From NCBI RefSeq assembly GCF_004217095.1, contig NZ_SHKO01000002.1, positions 186,001-250,000 on the forward strand: a stretch of 64,000 nt of DNA, read 5' to 3'. Position 1 is the first letter of the stretch. The number at the start of each line of letters is the position of its first letter. This document shows positions 8,174-17,512 of this stretch, piece by piece. Made by a program: the position numbers and the translations under genes. This DNA is from Advenella incenata (lineage in GTDB: Bacteria; Pseudomonadota; Gammaproteobacteria; Burkholderiales; Burkholderiaceae_B). The notes under the pieces were generated by a model. That model was not told where the DNA came from and ran no database searches. It was given only the letters and a program-made list of their open reading frames with translations.

Positions 8174-8731
8174 ATGACGATATTGGAAAGTCCTGTTTTC
8201 CAATCGGTGGCAGCGATTACGCGAACGGTGGAAAAAACACTGACCTATGTACTGGGGCTTTGCGTACTGGTGATGCTGCTGCTGGTGTTCGGCAACGTCG
8301 TACTCAGGTACGGCTTTAACTCGGGCATCACCATTTCCGAGGAGGTCGCCCGGATGTCCTTCGTGTGGCTGATTTTTCTGGGCACTGTCATCGCGTTTCG
8401 CACCAAGCAACATCTTGGCGTGAACATGCTGCTGGACCGCCTGCCGGTCATGTTGCAGAAAATCATCCATATCCTGCGTCAACTCATCATCATGTGGATC
8501 CTCTGGCTGCTGATGCAGGGTGGCTGGGATCAGATGGTGATTGGCATGAATACGGCCTTGCCGGTTACCGGCTGGTCGCAGGCCCTGTTCAGCGGCATGG
8601 TGTGGTTCAGTGCGGTGGCCATGTTTGTCCTGGCCATCGGCGACATTGCCATTTCAATCATGACGCCGGCAGAGCGCAGCTATCAGCACCGTTTCAGAAC
8701 CGCGGTCGACACTGTCGATGACATGGAATAA
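8174..8731 (+). CDS. dctQ: TRAP transporter small membrane subunit (DctQ family)
   Basis: This 185-residue protein has four hydrophobic segments (about 28-48, 64-82, 100-118 and 137-157). It carries the DctQ hallmark FGNVVLRYGFNSGITISEE and a following W-rich segment ending in GTVIAFRTKQHLGV. It works with the DctM subunit directly downstream in a sodium-driven, receptor-dependent uptake system. A strong AAAAGGAGA supports the start. A 114-bp gap before it could carry its own promoter. Confidence 0.92.
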   Translation: MTILESPVFQSVAAITRTVEKTLTYVLGLCVLVMLLLVFGNVVLRYGFNSGITISEEVARMSFVWLIFLGTVIAFRTKQHLGVNMLLDRLPVMLQKIIHILRQLIIMWILWLLMQGGWDQMVIGMNTALPVTGWSQALFSGMVWFSAVAMFVLAIGDIAISIMTPAERSYQHRFRTAVDTVDDME

Positions 8732-8752
8732 CACGAGTAACAGGAAACCAGA

Positions 8753-10033
8753 ATGACCGTAACCATATTTCTTTCCGTGCTGCTTGGCTTTATGGCATTT
8801 GGCATGCCAATCGCCTTTGCACTGTTGCTCTCTGCCATTGGCCTGATGTTCTATCTGGACTTCTTTGATGTGCAGATTCTGGCCCAGAACATGCTGGCCG
8901 GTGCCGACAACTTCTCCCTGATGGCTGTCCCGCTTTTCATGCTGGCCGGCGAAGCTATGAATGCCGGCGGTATGTCCCGCCGCATGGTGGCCCTTGCCAG
9001 TTCTTTGGTGGGCCACGTGCATGGCGGGCTGGGCTATGTTGCCATTATGGCAAGCGTGTTGCTGGCCGCGCTCTCTGGCTCGGCGGTTGCCGATTCGGCC
9101 GCGCTGGCTGCCATGCTGGTGCCCATGCTGCGCAATCGTGGCTATGATCTGAAGCAGTCCTGCGGCCTGATCGCTGCTGGCGGCATTATTGCACCCATCA
9201 TTCCACCGTCCATCTCGTTCATTATTTTTGGCGTGGCTACCAATATTTCAGTGACTAAACTGTTCATGGCCGGCATTGTGCCCGGGCTGCTGATGGGCCT
9301 GACACTGGTTTTGGTATGGACGTTCGTAGCGCGCCGCTCCACCAGCTTCAAGCCCTTTCCAAAAGAGCCCTGGTCCGTCAGGGCCAAGGCGCTGCGTGAT
9401 TCGGGCTGGGCGCTGGTGCTGCCGGTCATCATTATCGGCGGTCTGCGCTTCGGTATTTTTACGCCAACAGAGGCGGCCGCTGTGGCGGCGGTCTACGCGC
9501 TGTTCGTGGGTATGGTGATATATCGCGAAATCAAGCCACGCGACTTGATGAAGCTGCTGGTCAACGCGGCTACTACCACCAGCGTGGTGATGTTCCTGGT
9601 GGCGGCGGCCCTGGTGACATCCTATATGATCACACTGGCCGATCTGCCCAAGGAACTGATTTCCCTGCTGGGTCCGCTGGTTGACTCGCCCACCTTGCTG
9701 ATGATCGTATTGGTGATTCTGCTCACGCTGGTTGGAACGGCCATGGATCTGACGCCGACGATCCTGATTCTGGCGCCGGTGCTGATGCCGGTGGTCAAAG
9801 AAGCCGGGATTGATCCCACTTACTTCGGAGTGATCTTCATCATGGTCGGTTGCGCCGGCCTGTTGACGCCACCCGTAGGAACCGTGCTGAATGTGGTCTG
9901 CGGCGTCGCCCGCATTCGCATGGAAGACATCATCAAGGGTGTATGGCCGTACGTGGCCGCCTACACTCTGCTGATTCTGCTGCTTGTGATTTTCCCGCAG
10001 ATTGTCACGGTACCGATGAACTGGTTCTATTGA
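8753..10033 (+). CDS. dctM: TRAP transporter large membrane subunit (DctM family)
   Basis: This 426-residue protein has about 12 membrane segments, with the DctM signatures FGMPIAFALLLSAIG near the start, GGIIAPIIPPSISFIIFG in the middle and LLTPPVGTVLNVVCGVARI near the end. It is the ion-coupled translocation subunit. A 21-bp gap to dctQ and a 32-bp gap to dctP show a standard dctQMP operon. Confidence 0.94.
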   Translation: MTVTIFLSVLLGFMAFGMPIAFALLLSAIGLMFYLDFFDVQILAQNMLAGADNFSLMAVPLFMLAGEAMNAGGMSRRMVALASSLVGHVHGGLGYVAIMASVLLAALSGSAVADSAALAAMLVPMLRNRGYDLKQSCGLIAAGGIIAPIIPPSISFIIFGVATNISVTKLFMAGIVPGLLMGLTLVLVWTFVARRSTSFKPFPKEPWSVRAKALRDSGWALVLPVIIIGGLRFGIFTPTEAAAVAAVYALFVGMVIYREIKPRDLMKLLVNAATTTSVVMFLVAAALVTSYMITLADLPKELISLLGPLVDSPTLLMIVLVILLTLVGTAMDLTPTILILAPVLMPVVKEAGIDPTYFGVIFIMVGCAGLLTPPVGTVLNVVCGVARIRMEDIIKGVWPYVAAYTLLILLLVIFPQIVTVPMNWFY

Positions 10034-10065
10034 TCTGCAACTATACCTATATCCTGGAGATGAAA

Positions 10066-11085
10066 ATGAAGACATTGAAAAAGACCGTTGTGGGCTTGAC
10101 AGCAGTAGCGCTGCTGGGCATGGGATCGGCGGCCGTATGGGCCAAGGACATCAAGCCACGCATTATCCGCTTTGGCTATGGCCTGGCCGATGACAGTCCG
10201 ACCGGCAAGGCGTCGGCGCACTTTGCCGAAGTGGTCAGCAAGCTGAGCGATGGCAAAATGAAGGTCAAGACTTTCGGCAATGGCGCCCTGGGCCCTGATG
10301 AACAATTGATCAATTCTCTGATCAGCGGTTCCGGAGAAATCACATTTGTGTCGACCGCACCGATTGCCAGTTTGATTCCCGAGTTCGGGGTATTTGACTT
10401 GCCGTTTCTGTTCGACAATGAAAAAGTAGCAGACGCAGTACTGGACGGCCCAGAAGGCAAGAAACTGCTGGACAAGCTGCCGGCCAAGGGGTTGATCGGA
10501 CTGAACTACTGGGAAAACGGCTTTCGCAATATCACTAACTCCCGTCATGAGATCTCCAAGCTGGATGATATCGGTGGCATCAAGCTGCGCGTGATGCAGA
10601 ACCAGGTGGCCTTGAGCGTGTTCAAGGGCCTGGGCGCCAATGCCATCCCTATGCCGTTTACGGAACTGTTTACTGCGCTGGAAACCAAAACGGTAGATGG
10701 CCAGGAGAACCCGCTGTCCACGATCCAGACCAGCAAATTCTATGAGGTCCAGCCCTACCTGACGCTGTCCAACCACGTGTATACGCCGTTTGTATTCCTG
10801 GCATCCAAGAAATGGTTTGATCAACTGTCCCAGGATGAAAAAGACGTCATTGTGCAAGCGGCCAAAGACAGCCAGGAATTTCAGCGCAAAGCCAGCCGTC
10901 AGGGCAATGAGGACGCACTCAAGTACCTGAAAGAGCACAACGTCAAGGTGGCCGAATTTTCTACCGAGGAAAAAGAGAAAATTCGTGAAAAAGTGGCACC
11001 GATTGTGGAAGGCCTGAAAGCCAAGATTGGCAAGGAAACAGTCGAAGGTGTACTGGAAGCGGCCAAAAAGGCTTCCGGCGCTTAA
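10066..11085 (+). CDS. dctP: TRAP transporter periplasmic solute-binding protein (DctP family)
   Basis: This 339-residue protein has a signal peptide (cleavage after VWA, about residue 26). The DctP fold shows KLRVMQNQVALSVFKGLGANAIPMPFTELFTALETKTVDGQENP (about 168-211), including the Arg that forms the salt bridge with the substrate carboxylate. The start at ATG 10066 is chosen because GGAG (10056-10059) lies 6 bases before it; ATG 10060 overlaps that site. The family position suggests a sugar-acid ligand such as a hexonate, pentonate or diketogulonate. Confidence 0.92.
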   Translation: MKTLKKTVVGLTAVALLGMGSAAVWAKDIKPRIIRFGYGLADDSPTGKASAHFAEVVSKLSDGKMKVKTFGNGALGPDEQLINSLISGSGEITFVSTAPIASLIPEFGVFDLPFLFDNEKVADAVLDGPEGKKLLDKLPAKGLIGLNYWENGFRNITNSRHEISKLDDIGGIKLRVMQNQVALSVFKGLGANAIPMPFTELFTALETKTVDGQENPLSTIQTSKFYEVQPYLTLSNHVYTPFVFLASKKWFDQLSQDEKDVIVQAAKDSQEFQRKASRQGNEDALKYLKEHNVKVAEFSTEEKEKIREKVAPIVEGLKAKIGKETVEGVLEAAKKASGA

Positions 11086-11118
11086 GTATTATTACAATTG
11101 AAATAGAAGGAACCCGTT

Positions 11119-12903
11119 ATGTCTACGTCAGAAAAAACGCCTTTGCGCAGCCGCCGGTGGTTTGATAATCCGGCCAATCCAGGCATGACCGCCCTGTATA
11201 TCGAACGCTACATGAATTACGGTATCACCAGGGAAGAACTGCAGTCGGGCAAGCCTATTATCGGCATTGCCCAAACGGGTTCCGATCTATCTCCATGTAA
11301 CCGGCATCACATAGAATTGGCTACACGGGTGCGTGATGGCATTCGTGATATGGGCGGGATTCCGCTGGAGTTCCCGGTCCATCCCATTCAGGAAACCGGC
11401 AAACGCCCGACCGCGGCCCTCGATCGCAACCTGGCCTATCTGGGCCTGGTTGAAATCCTGCACGGCTATCCGCTGGATGGCGTGGTGCTGACCACAGGCT
11501 GCGACAAAACCACGCCGGCATGCCTGATGGCGGCAGCCACCGTCAATATTCCTGCCATTGTGCTGTCGGGCGGACCCATGCTCGATGGCTGGTGGAAAGG
11601 CAAGCTGGCCGGCTCCGGCACTGTTGTCTGGGACGCGCGCAAGCGCCTGTCTGCCGGTGAGATCGGCTATGACGAATTCATGAACAATGTGGCCTCGTCC
11701 GCCCCCTCGGTGGGTCACTGCAATACCATGGGCACCGCACTGTCGATGAACTCCCTGGCTGAAGCTCTGGGCATGTCTCTGCCGGGCTGCGCTGCCATTC
11801 CAGGGCCGCATCGCGAGCGGGGCTGGATGGCCTATGAAACAGGGCGTCGCATTGTCGATATGGTTCGGGAAAATCTGCGCCCCTCCGATATCATGACCCG
11901 CGCCGCCTTTGAAAACGCGGTGGTCGCAGCCGCTGCGCTGGGCGGCTCATCCAACTGCCCGATTCATATGGTGGCCATTGCCCGCCATATGGGCGTCGAT
12001 CACACATTGGCAGACTGGCAGCGTCTGGGGCCAGACATTCCATTGTTGGTAGACTGTCAGCCTGCGGGGCGTTTCCTTGGGGAAGCGTTCCACCGTGCCG
12101 GGGGCGTACCGGCAGTGATGAAAGAGCTGCTGGATGCAGGCAAAATTGATGGTGCTGCCATGACCGTGACCGGCAAAACGCTGGCCGACAATCTGGCAGC
12201 GGTGCCAACTCCGGATCGCGAAGTCATTCGCGCCTACGACACACCGTTGCGAGAAGCTGCAGGCTACGTTGTCCTTACCGGCAATCTGTTTGACAACGCG
12301 GTGATCAAGACCAGCGTGATCGATGATAAATTCAGGGCTCGTTTCCTGTCTGACCCGGCGCGCCCCAATGTGATGGAGCTAAAGGCGGTGGTTTTTGAAG
12401 GGCCGGAAGACTATCACGATCGTATTGAAGATCCGGCACTGGGGATTGACGACAAATCCATTCTTGTTATTCGCAACAGCGGCCCGGTAGGCTACCCTGG
12501 CGGCGCAGAAGTGGTCAATATGCAGCCGCCGGCTTACCTGCTCAACAAGGGAATCGATACGCTGCCTACCATGGGCGATGGCCGTCAGAGTGGTACCTCG
12601 GCCAGCCCATCCATTCTGAACGTCTCGCCCGAATCGGCGGTCGGCGGGGGCCTTGCCTTGCTGCGCACCGGTGATATCGTTCGGGTTGATCTGAACACCT
12701 GTCGCGTAGATGTCCTGCTGCCTGAAGAGGAACTACAGGCTCGGCGTGCGGCATGGGTCAAACCGGAGCTGTTGAACATGACGCCGTGGGAAGAAATTTA
12801 CCGTGGTATGGTGGGCCAGCAGGGCGATGGTGCATGTCTGGAAGCGGCTACCGCCTATGTGGATATTATCCAGACACGGGGCGAATCGCGCGATAATCAT
12901 TAA
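11119..12903 (+). CDS. IlvD/Edd-family sugar-acid dehydratase (aldonate/pentonate dehydratase)
   Basis: This 594-residue protein is full length for the family. The three Fe-S ligand cysteines are at C60 (DLSPCN), C128 (TTGCDKTTPACLM) and C201 (GHCNTMGTA). The C-terminal substrate end has GPVGYPGGAEVVN, GDGRQSGTSASPSILNVSPESA and GDIVRVDLN. Close relatives with GGPMLDGWWKGK dehydrate L-arabinonate, D-xylonate or related aldonates to 2-keto-3-deoxy acids; dihydroxyacid dehydratase for branched-chain synthesis is less likely given this motif and the context. It stands immediately downstream of the TRAP genes (33 bp), so uptake and first catabolic step are linked. Confidence 0.88.
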   Translation: MSTSEKTPLRSRRWFDNPANPGMTALYIERYMNYGITREELQSGKPIIGIAQTGSDLSPCNRHHIELATRVRDGIRDMGGIPLEFPVHPIQETGKRPTAALDRNLAYLGLVEILHGYPLDGVVLTTGCDKTTPACLMAAATVNIPAIVLSGGPMLDGWWKGKLAGSGTVVWDARKRLSAGEIGYDEFMNNVASSAPSVGHCNTMGTALSMNSLAEALGMSLPGCAAIPGPHRERGWMAYETGRRIVDMVRENLRPSDIMTRAAFENAVVAAAALGGSSNCPIHMVAIARHMGVDHTLADWQRLGPDIPLLVDCQPAGRFLGEAFHRAGGVPAVMKELLDAGKIDGAAMTVTGKTLADNLAAVPTPDREVIRAYDTPLREAAGYVVLTGNLFDNAVIKTSVIDDKFRARFLSDPARPNVMELKAVVFEGPEDYHDRIEDPALGIDDKSILVIRNSGPVGYPGGAEVVNMQPPAYLLNKGIDTLPTMGDGRQSGTSASPSILNVSPESAVGGGLALLRTGDIVRVDLNTCRVDVLLPEEELQARRAAWVKPELLNMTPWEEIYRGMVGQQGDGACLEAATAYVDIIQTRGESRDNH

Positions 12904-13164
12904 TGTCATTTATCGTGGCTATTTTGTTTGCCGTTTCGTCTGCTATATTGGCAGCGAAATGGCGAGCAAATGGCACACAAATTGCAACCCAATTGCAGCG
13001 GGCTGCAGCAATGTCACAGCGCCCAGGTCTCGTGCCAACGCGGGGCGCAGTGCGCGGTAGCGCCGCTACAGGCAGGCATGAATCATGTCTGTCACTTTTT
13101 CATTCATTATTGACGCCTTGCCTGTGTCATACAACATAGCCAACAGCAGGGCAGCGAGCATACT

Positions 13165-14574
13165 ATGACAGTTCTGGACAAGAAAGCCATTCGTACCCTT
13201 CCCGAAGCCGCCATTGCCGCTTTTCGCCAGCGCTTCGGTGAGCGTTTCATTACCTCCATGGCCGTGCGCGAGCACCACGGTACCGACGAATCTCCCTATC
13301 CGGTGTGTCCACCCGAAGCAGTCATCTTTCCGCGCGACACCGATGAAGTGGTCGACGCTGTCAAAATCTGCAACCAGTACAAAGTACCGGTCATTCCTTT
13401 CGGCATTGGTTCATCGCTGGAAGGGCATGTGTTGCCCATCGAGGGTGGCGTCACGCTGGACTTTAACGAGATGAACAAGGTGCTGGCCATCAATGCCGAA
13501 GACTTCACCGTGACTGTGCAGCCGGGCGTGATCCGCACGCAGCTCAATGACGAGATCCGGCACACGGGTCTGTTCTTTCCCATCGATCCTGGAGCCCATG
13601 CATCCATCGGGGGCATGACCAGCACGCGCGCCTCGGGCACCAATGCCGTGCGCTACGGCACCATGCGCGAGAATGTGGTCTCCATGAAAGTGGTGACGGC
13701 GACCGGCAAGGTGATTCGCACCAGCAGTCGGGCCCGCAAATCTTCATCAGGTTACGACCTGACCCGTCTGTTTGTTGGCAGCGAAGGCACACTGGGCATC
13801 ATTGTCGAGGTGACCGTACGCGTCTATCCGCAACCCGAGGCGGTGACCGCAGCCATCTGCAATTTCCCCACGCTGGAGTCTGCGGTGCAGTCGGTGATTG
13901 AAATCATGCAGTCGGGCGTGGCCATTGCCCGGGTCGAATTCATGGACACCCGGGCGGTCAAGGCCGTCAATGCCTACAGCAAGCTCACGCTCAAGGAAAC
14001 ACCGCTGTTGCTGTTTGAATTTCATGGCAGCGAAACCGGCGTGCGCGAGCAGGCCGAGATCGTGCAGGAAATAGCCAAGGATAACGGCGGCATGGACTTT
14101 GAATGGGCAGAAAAGCCCGAAGATCGCAAACGTCTGTGGACGGCCCGTCATAATTCACACTATTCCGGCCTGCAATTGCGTCCTGGCTCGCGTTCGGTGG
14201 CGACCGATGTTTGCGTGCCGATTTCGCGGCTGGCCGAGTGTGTCAGCGAGACAGCCCAGGAACTCGAGGACATGCCCTTTCCGTACACCATCGTTGGGCA
14301 CGTGGGTGATGGCAACTTCCATGTGCAAATGCTGATCGATCCTGACAGCCGCGAAGAATGGGATATGTCCGAAGGCATCAATCGCCGGCTGGTATCGCGC
14401 GCCATTCGCATGGACGGTACCTGCTCGGGCGAGCACGGGGTGGGCATTCATAAAATGGAGTTCCTCAAAGAAGAGCATGGTGAGGACGCACTGCAATTGA
14501 TGCGGCTGATCAAGCATGCTTATGATCCCAACAATATTTTCAATCCGGGTAAACTGGTTTCCTGGGATGCGTAA
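13165..14574 (+). CDS. FAD-linked oxidase of the GlcD/D-lactate dehydrogenase family
   Basis: This 469-residue protein has a PCMH-type FAD domain (about residues 45-220; PFGIGSSLEGH and GGMTSTRASGTNAVRYGTM contact FAD) and a C-terminal FAD_oxidase_C domain with IVGHVGDGNFH and CSGEHGVGIHKMEFL. Family members oxidise D-2-hydroxy acids such as D-lactate or glycolate and pass electrons to quinone or cytochrome c. In this setting it could use the glycolate or lactate released by the FAH hydrolase. It is a single-protein type; no GlcE or GlcF subunit is nearby. The 261-bp gap upstream may hold its own promoter. Confidence 0.85.
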   Translation: MTVLDKKAIRTLPEAAIAAFRQRFGERFITSMAVREHHGTDESPYPVCPPEAVIFPRDTDEVVDAVKICNQYKVPVIPFGIGSSLEGHVLPIEGGVTLDFNEMNKVLAINAEDFTVTVQPGVIRTQLNDEIRHTGLFFPIDPGAHASIGGMTSTRASGTNAVRYGTMRENVVSMKVVTATGKVIRTSSRARKSSSGYDLTRLFVGSEGTLGIIVEVTVRVYPQPEAVTAAICNFPTLESAVQSVIEIMQSGVAIARVEFMDTRAVKAVNAYSKLTLKETPLLLFEFHGSETGVREQAEIVQEIAKDNGGMDFEWAEKPEDRKRLWTARHNSHYSGLQLRPGSRSVATDVCVPISRLAECVSETAQELEDMPFPYTIVGHVGDGNFHVQMLIDPDSREEWDMSEGINRRLVSRAIRMDGTCSGEHGVGIHKMEFLKEEHGEDALQLMRLIKHAYDPNNIFNPGKLVSWDA

Positions 14575-14710
14575 ATCACAGTTGAACTGATGGCGCGGGT
14601 GGTTGCTATGCAGTTGCTGCCCGTGCCTGGCTCAAAACCAATTCCGTGACGCGCCTTCTCTTGGAAGCGAGCCTGCGCCGGGTGAGATTAATTACAAAGG
14701 AAATACTGTC

Positions 14711-15340
14711 GTGGATACACTTGCCATTCTTAAGCGGGGCCCGGTCATGCCGGTCATGGTCATTCAATCGGTCGACGAGGCCCTGCAAGTTACCCGTGCG
14801 TTGCTGGACGGGGGCATTGACACATTTGAAATCACGCTGCGCACCCCCGCCGCACTCGATGGTGTGCGCGAACTGGTTAACGCATTTCCGCAAGCATTGA
14901 TCGGTGTCGGCACGGTACGGGATGCAGGCCAACTGGAAGCGGCGCTGCAGGCAGGTGCACGCTTTGCGGTCTCGCCTGGCCTGCCCGCAGCGCTGCTGCC
15001 GGCCCTGGCCGCCAACCGCATGCCTTTCCTGCCAGGCGTTGCCACGCCCACCGAGGCCATGAACGCCTTTGATGCCGGCTTTACCGCCCAAAAGCTTTTC
15101 CCGGCAGAAGCCGTAGGCGGGGTGCCGTTGATCAAATCGCTGTATAGCCCCTTGCCTGATATTGTTTTTTGTCCTACCGGCGGGATTCATGCGGCAAATG
15201 CAGCTGCTTATCTGGCGCTGCCCAACGTCGCCTGCGTAGGTGGCTCCTGGCTGGCGCCCGCAGATCTGGTGCTGGCTGGCGATTGGCAAGCAATCACGGC
15301 GCTGGCCGCCACCGCATTGGCACAGGCGCGCCAGGCCTGA
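14711..15340 (+). CDS. 2-dehydro-3-deoxy-phosphogluconate (KDPG/KDPGal-type) aldolase
   Basis: This 209-residue class I aldolase of the KDPG family has general-base E40 (TFEITLRTP), GVGTV, Schiff-base K128 (FTAQKLFPAEAVGG) and the phosphate-binding CPTGGI near the C-terminus. It splits a 2-keto-3-deoxy-6-phospho acid into pyruvate and glyceraldehyde 3-phosphate. I place the start at GTG 14711, which has AAAGGAAA 7 bases upstream and gives the normal family length; the frame is open further upstream without a comparable site. With the PfkB kinase at the left edge it would form a phosphorylative Entner-Doudoroff branch. Confidence 0.88.
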   Translation: MDTLAILKRGPVMPVMVIQSVDEALQVTRALLDGGIDTFEITLRTPAALDGVRELVNAFPQALIGVGTVRDAGQLEAALQAGARFAVSPGLPAALLPALAANRMPFLPGVATPTEAMNAFDAGFTAQKLFPAEAVGGVPLIKSLYSPLPDIVFCPTGGIHAANAAAYLALPNVACVGGSWLAPADLVLAGDWQAITALAATALAQARQA

Positions 15341-15669
15341 TCCTGGCCGTATTACAGGTGGCCACCCGGCGGCGGGGCCTGCTCACCGGTCTGCCGTTCA
15401 TCGGTGGCCCACGCTGGTCTTTTTACTGATCCTCTTTCTTTACTGATTCTCTTTCGTTTTCCGAAAAACAAGCAGCCTGCCCGGTGTGCGGCTGCTTGTT
15501 GTCGCTACGCTCCATCAAATTGCACGGGTGCACCGACAAATTGGCGGTGTTCCCGGCGATCTGCGGCAGTGCTGGACCTTCCTGAATTATCATTAGGTTG
15601 ATACAGGCCGTGTTGCGGATATCTCGCAGCACAGCCACGGATTACACACAACAATATGGACGAGGCAGC
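15341..15669. other. Gene-free stretch with an 11-bp perfect hairpin
   Basis: The region holds a perfect 11-bp inverted repeat (AACAAGCAGCC 15467-15477, GGCTGCTTGTT 15490-15500) with a 12-nt loop. The T tract lies only on the minus-strand side (A's at 15464-15468), which would suit a minus-strand transcript although both flanking genes are plus. No other gene or clear promoter was seen. Confidence 0.5.
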
Positions 15670-16665
15670 ATGAGCACAATTTCACTTTCTTCCCTGATTA
15701 CCCTGGCGCAGGACACACTGGCCGCCGCCGGGGCTAATCCGGCCATGGCCGAGACTACCGCCAAGGCGCTGGTCTTTGCCGATGCGCACGGCATTGCCAC
15801 GCATGGCGTATCGCGTGTACCCAGTTACGCGCTGCATCTGTCTTCAGGACGGGCCGACGGGGGCGCAGAACCGGAAATTGTGCAGGAAAAAGCATCGGCG
15901 CTGCTGGTGGATGCGCGTACCGGGCTGGCCTTTCCGGCCTGCGAACTGGCCATTACCACGGCGATAGAAAAGGCCAAACAGACCGGTATTTGCATTGCCG
16001 GGGTGACCAACAGCCATCATTTCGGCATGGCGGCCTACCATCTGGAGCCGGTAGCCCATGCCGGACTGATCGGTCTGGCTTTCAGCAACTCGCCATCGGC
16101 CATCACAGCTTGGGGCGGTAAGCGACCGTTGTTTGGCACCAATCCCATCGCAGCGGCTTTTCCGCGCGAGCAGGCCGAGCCGGTAGTGATTGACTTGTCT
16201 TTATCGCAGGTAGCCCGGGGTAAAGTCATTCTGGCCGCACGTGATGATAAACCCATTCCCGATGGCTGGGCGCTCGATAGCGAAGGCCGGCCCACCAATG
16301 ATGCCAAGGCCGCCCTCAAAGGCAGTATGCAGGCCGCTGGCGGCGTCAAGGGATCCATGCTGGCCCTGATGGTTGAAGTGCTCTGCGTGGCGCTTACCGG
16401 GGCCAATTTCGGCTATGAGGCCGATCCGCTTTATGATGATACCGGCAACGAACCCAGACTGGGTCAGGTATTTATTCTGATCGATCCACAGGCCCTGGCC
16501 GGCCAGCAGACGTATTTCAATCGTCTTGAAGATCTGATTGCCGCCATGCTGGAAGATGACGGGGTTCGCCTGCCCGGCGCGCGCCGTCATGATCTGGCCA
16601 ATACGGCGCAAGAAGAGGGCATCACGGTGCCCGACAGCCTGCTGGCGCAAATGGGATATCAATAA
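15670..16665 (+). CDS. Second malate/L-lactate dehydrogenase family (Ldh-2) oxidoreductase
   Basis: This 331-residue member of the same non-Rossmann family as the gene at 6205 has DAHGIATHGVSRVPSYA, the catalytic-His segment TNSHHFGMAAYH and FGTNPIAAAFPR. These are closer to the classical YbiC/YiaK/DpkA form, which reduces imine or diketo acids with NAD(P)H. ATG 15670 is chosen because GAGG lies just upstream and the protein then matches the family N-terminus; an in-frame upstream ATG (15598) would add 24 atypical residues. Its stop overlaps the next start by one base, linking it to the isomerase. Confidence 0.83.
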   Translation: MSTISLSSLITLAQDTLAAAGANPAMAETTAKALVFADAHGIATHGVSRVPSYALHLSSGRADGGAEPEIVQEKASALLVDARTGLAFPACELAITTAIEKAKQTGICIAGVTNSHHFGMAAYHLEPVAHAGLIGLAFSNSPSAITAWGGKRPLFGTNPIAAAFPREQAEPVVIDLSLSQVARGKVILAARDDKPIPDGWALDSEGRPTNDAKAALKGSMQAAGGVKGSMLALMVEVLCVALTGANFGYEADPLYDDTGNEPRLGQVFILIDPQALAGQQTYFNRLEDLIAAMLEDDGVRLPGARRHDLANTAQEEGITVPDSLLAQMGYQ

Positions 16666-17477
16666 TGTTGAAGTTCGCTGCAAACCTGTCCTTGCTGTAC
16701 ACCGAGGTGCCTTTCCTGGATCGTTACGCGCTGGCGGCGCAGGATGGTTTCAAAGGGGTCGAATGTCTGTTCCCTTATGATGAACAGGCGCATGCGATCG
16801 GCAGTCGGCTGCAGGATCACGGCTTGCAGCAAGTGCTGATTAATGCGCCACCGGGCGTTGCGGCGGCCGGCGAAAAAGGGCTGGCCTGTCTGCCGGGCCG
16901 CCAGGCCGAATGCCTGGATGGCGTGAAAAAAGCCATTGATTACGCATTGATTCTGGGTGTGCCGCGCATCCATGTCATGGCCGGAATCGTACCCGACCAG
17001 GGCGCGTATGCTGCTGCGCACGAGCAATATCTGGATACGCTGTCCAAAGCGGCTGCGCTGCTGCAGGGCGCCGATCTGGAGCTGATGATCGAACCGATCA
17101 ATCCGATTGATATGCCCGGCTATTTTCTGTCCCGCCAGGCGCAGGCGCGCGATGTGCTGGCGCAGGTCAATATGGATAACCTGCGTATCCAGATGGATCT
17201 TTACCATTGCCAGCGAACCGAAGGCGATGTCACGCGTCATATTGGCCAATCGCTTGGCGCCGGGCAGCTGGGCCATATGCAGATTGCCGGCGCACCGGAC
17301 CGGCACGAACCCGATACGGGAGAACTGAATTATTCGTATGTGTTCGGGCAACTCGAGGCGCTGGGCTACGACGGCTGGATCGGCTGCGAGTATCGGCCGG
17401 CCCGTGGCACCCGAGACGGGCTCGGCTGGCTGCAACGCTATTGGGCATCTGCCGCAGCGGTGGCGCCGGCAGCCTGA
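16665..17477 (+). CDS. Hydroxypyruvate isomerase-like TIM-barrel protein
   Basis: This 270-residue protein of the xylose-isomerase-like TIM-barrel superfamily resembles Hyi/OtnI: FAANLSLLYTEVPFLDRYALAAQDGFKGVE at the N-terminus, MIEPINPIDMPGYF (about 143-156) with the metal-binding Glu, QMDLYHCQ and GCEYRPA at the end. Hyi interconverts hydroxypyruvate and tartronate semialdehyde; related OtnI enzymes isomerise 2-oxo-tetronates. The start overlaps the preceding stop (TAATG). It could process a C3 or C4 product of the sugar-acid pathway. The exact substrate is not settled by sequence. Confidence 0.8.
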   Translation: MLKFAANLSLLYTEVPFLDRYALAAQDGFKGVECLFPYDEQAHAIGSRLQDHGLQQVLINAPPGVAAAGEKGLACLPGRQAECLDGVKKAIDYALILGVPRIHVMAGIVPDQGAYAAAHEQYLDTLSKAAALLQGADLELMIEPINPIDMPGYFLSRQAQARDVLAQVNMDNLRIQMDLYHCQRTEGDVTRHIGQSLGAGQLGHMQIAGAPDRHEPDTGELNYSYVFGQLEALGYDGWIGCEYRPARGTRDGLGWLQRYWASAAAVAPAA

Positions 17478-17512
17478 ACCTGACATATACATTGCACAAA
17501 AAAGGACACCGA

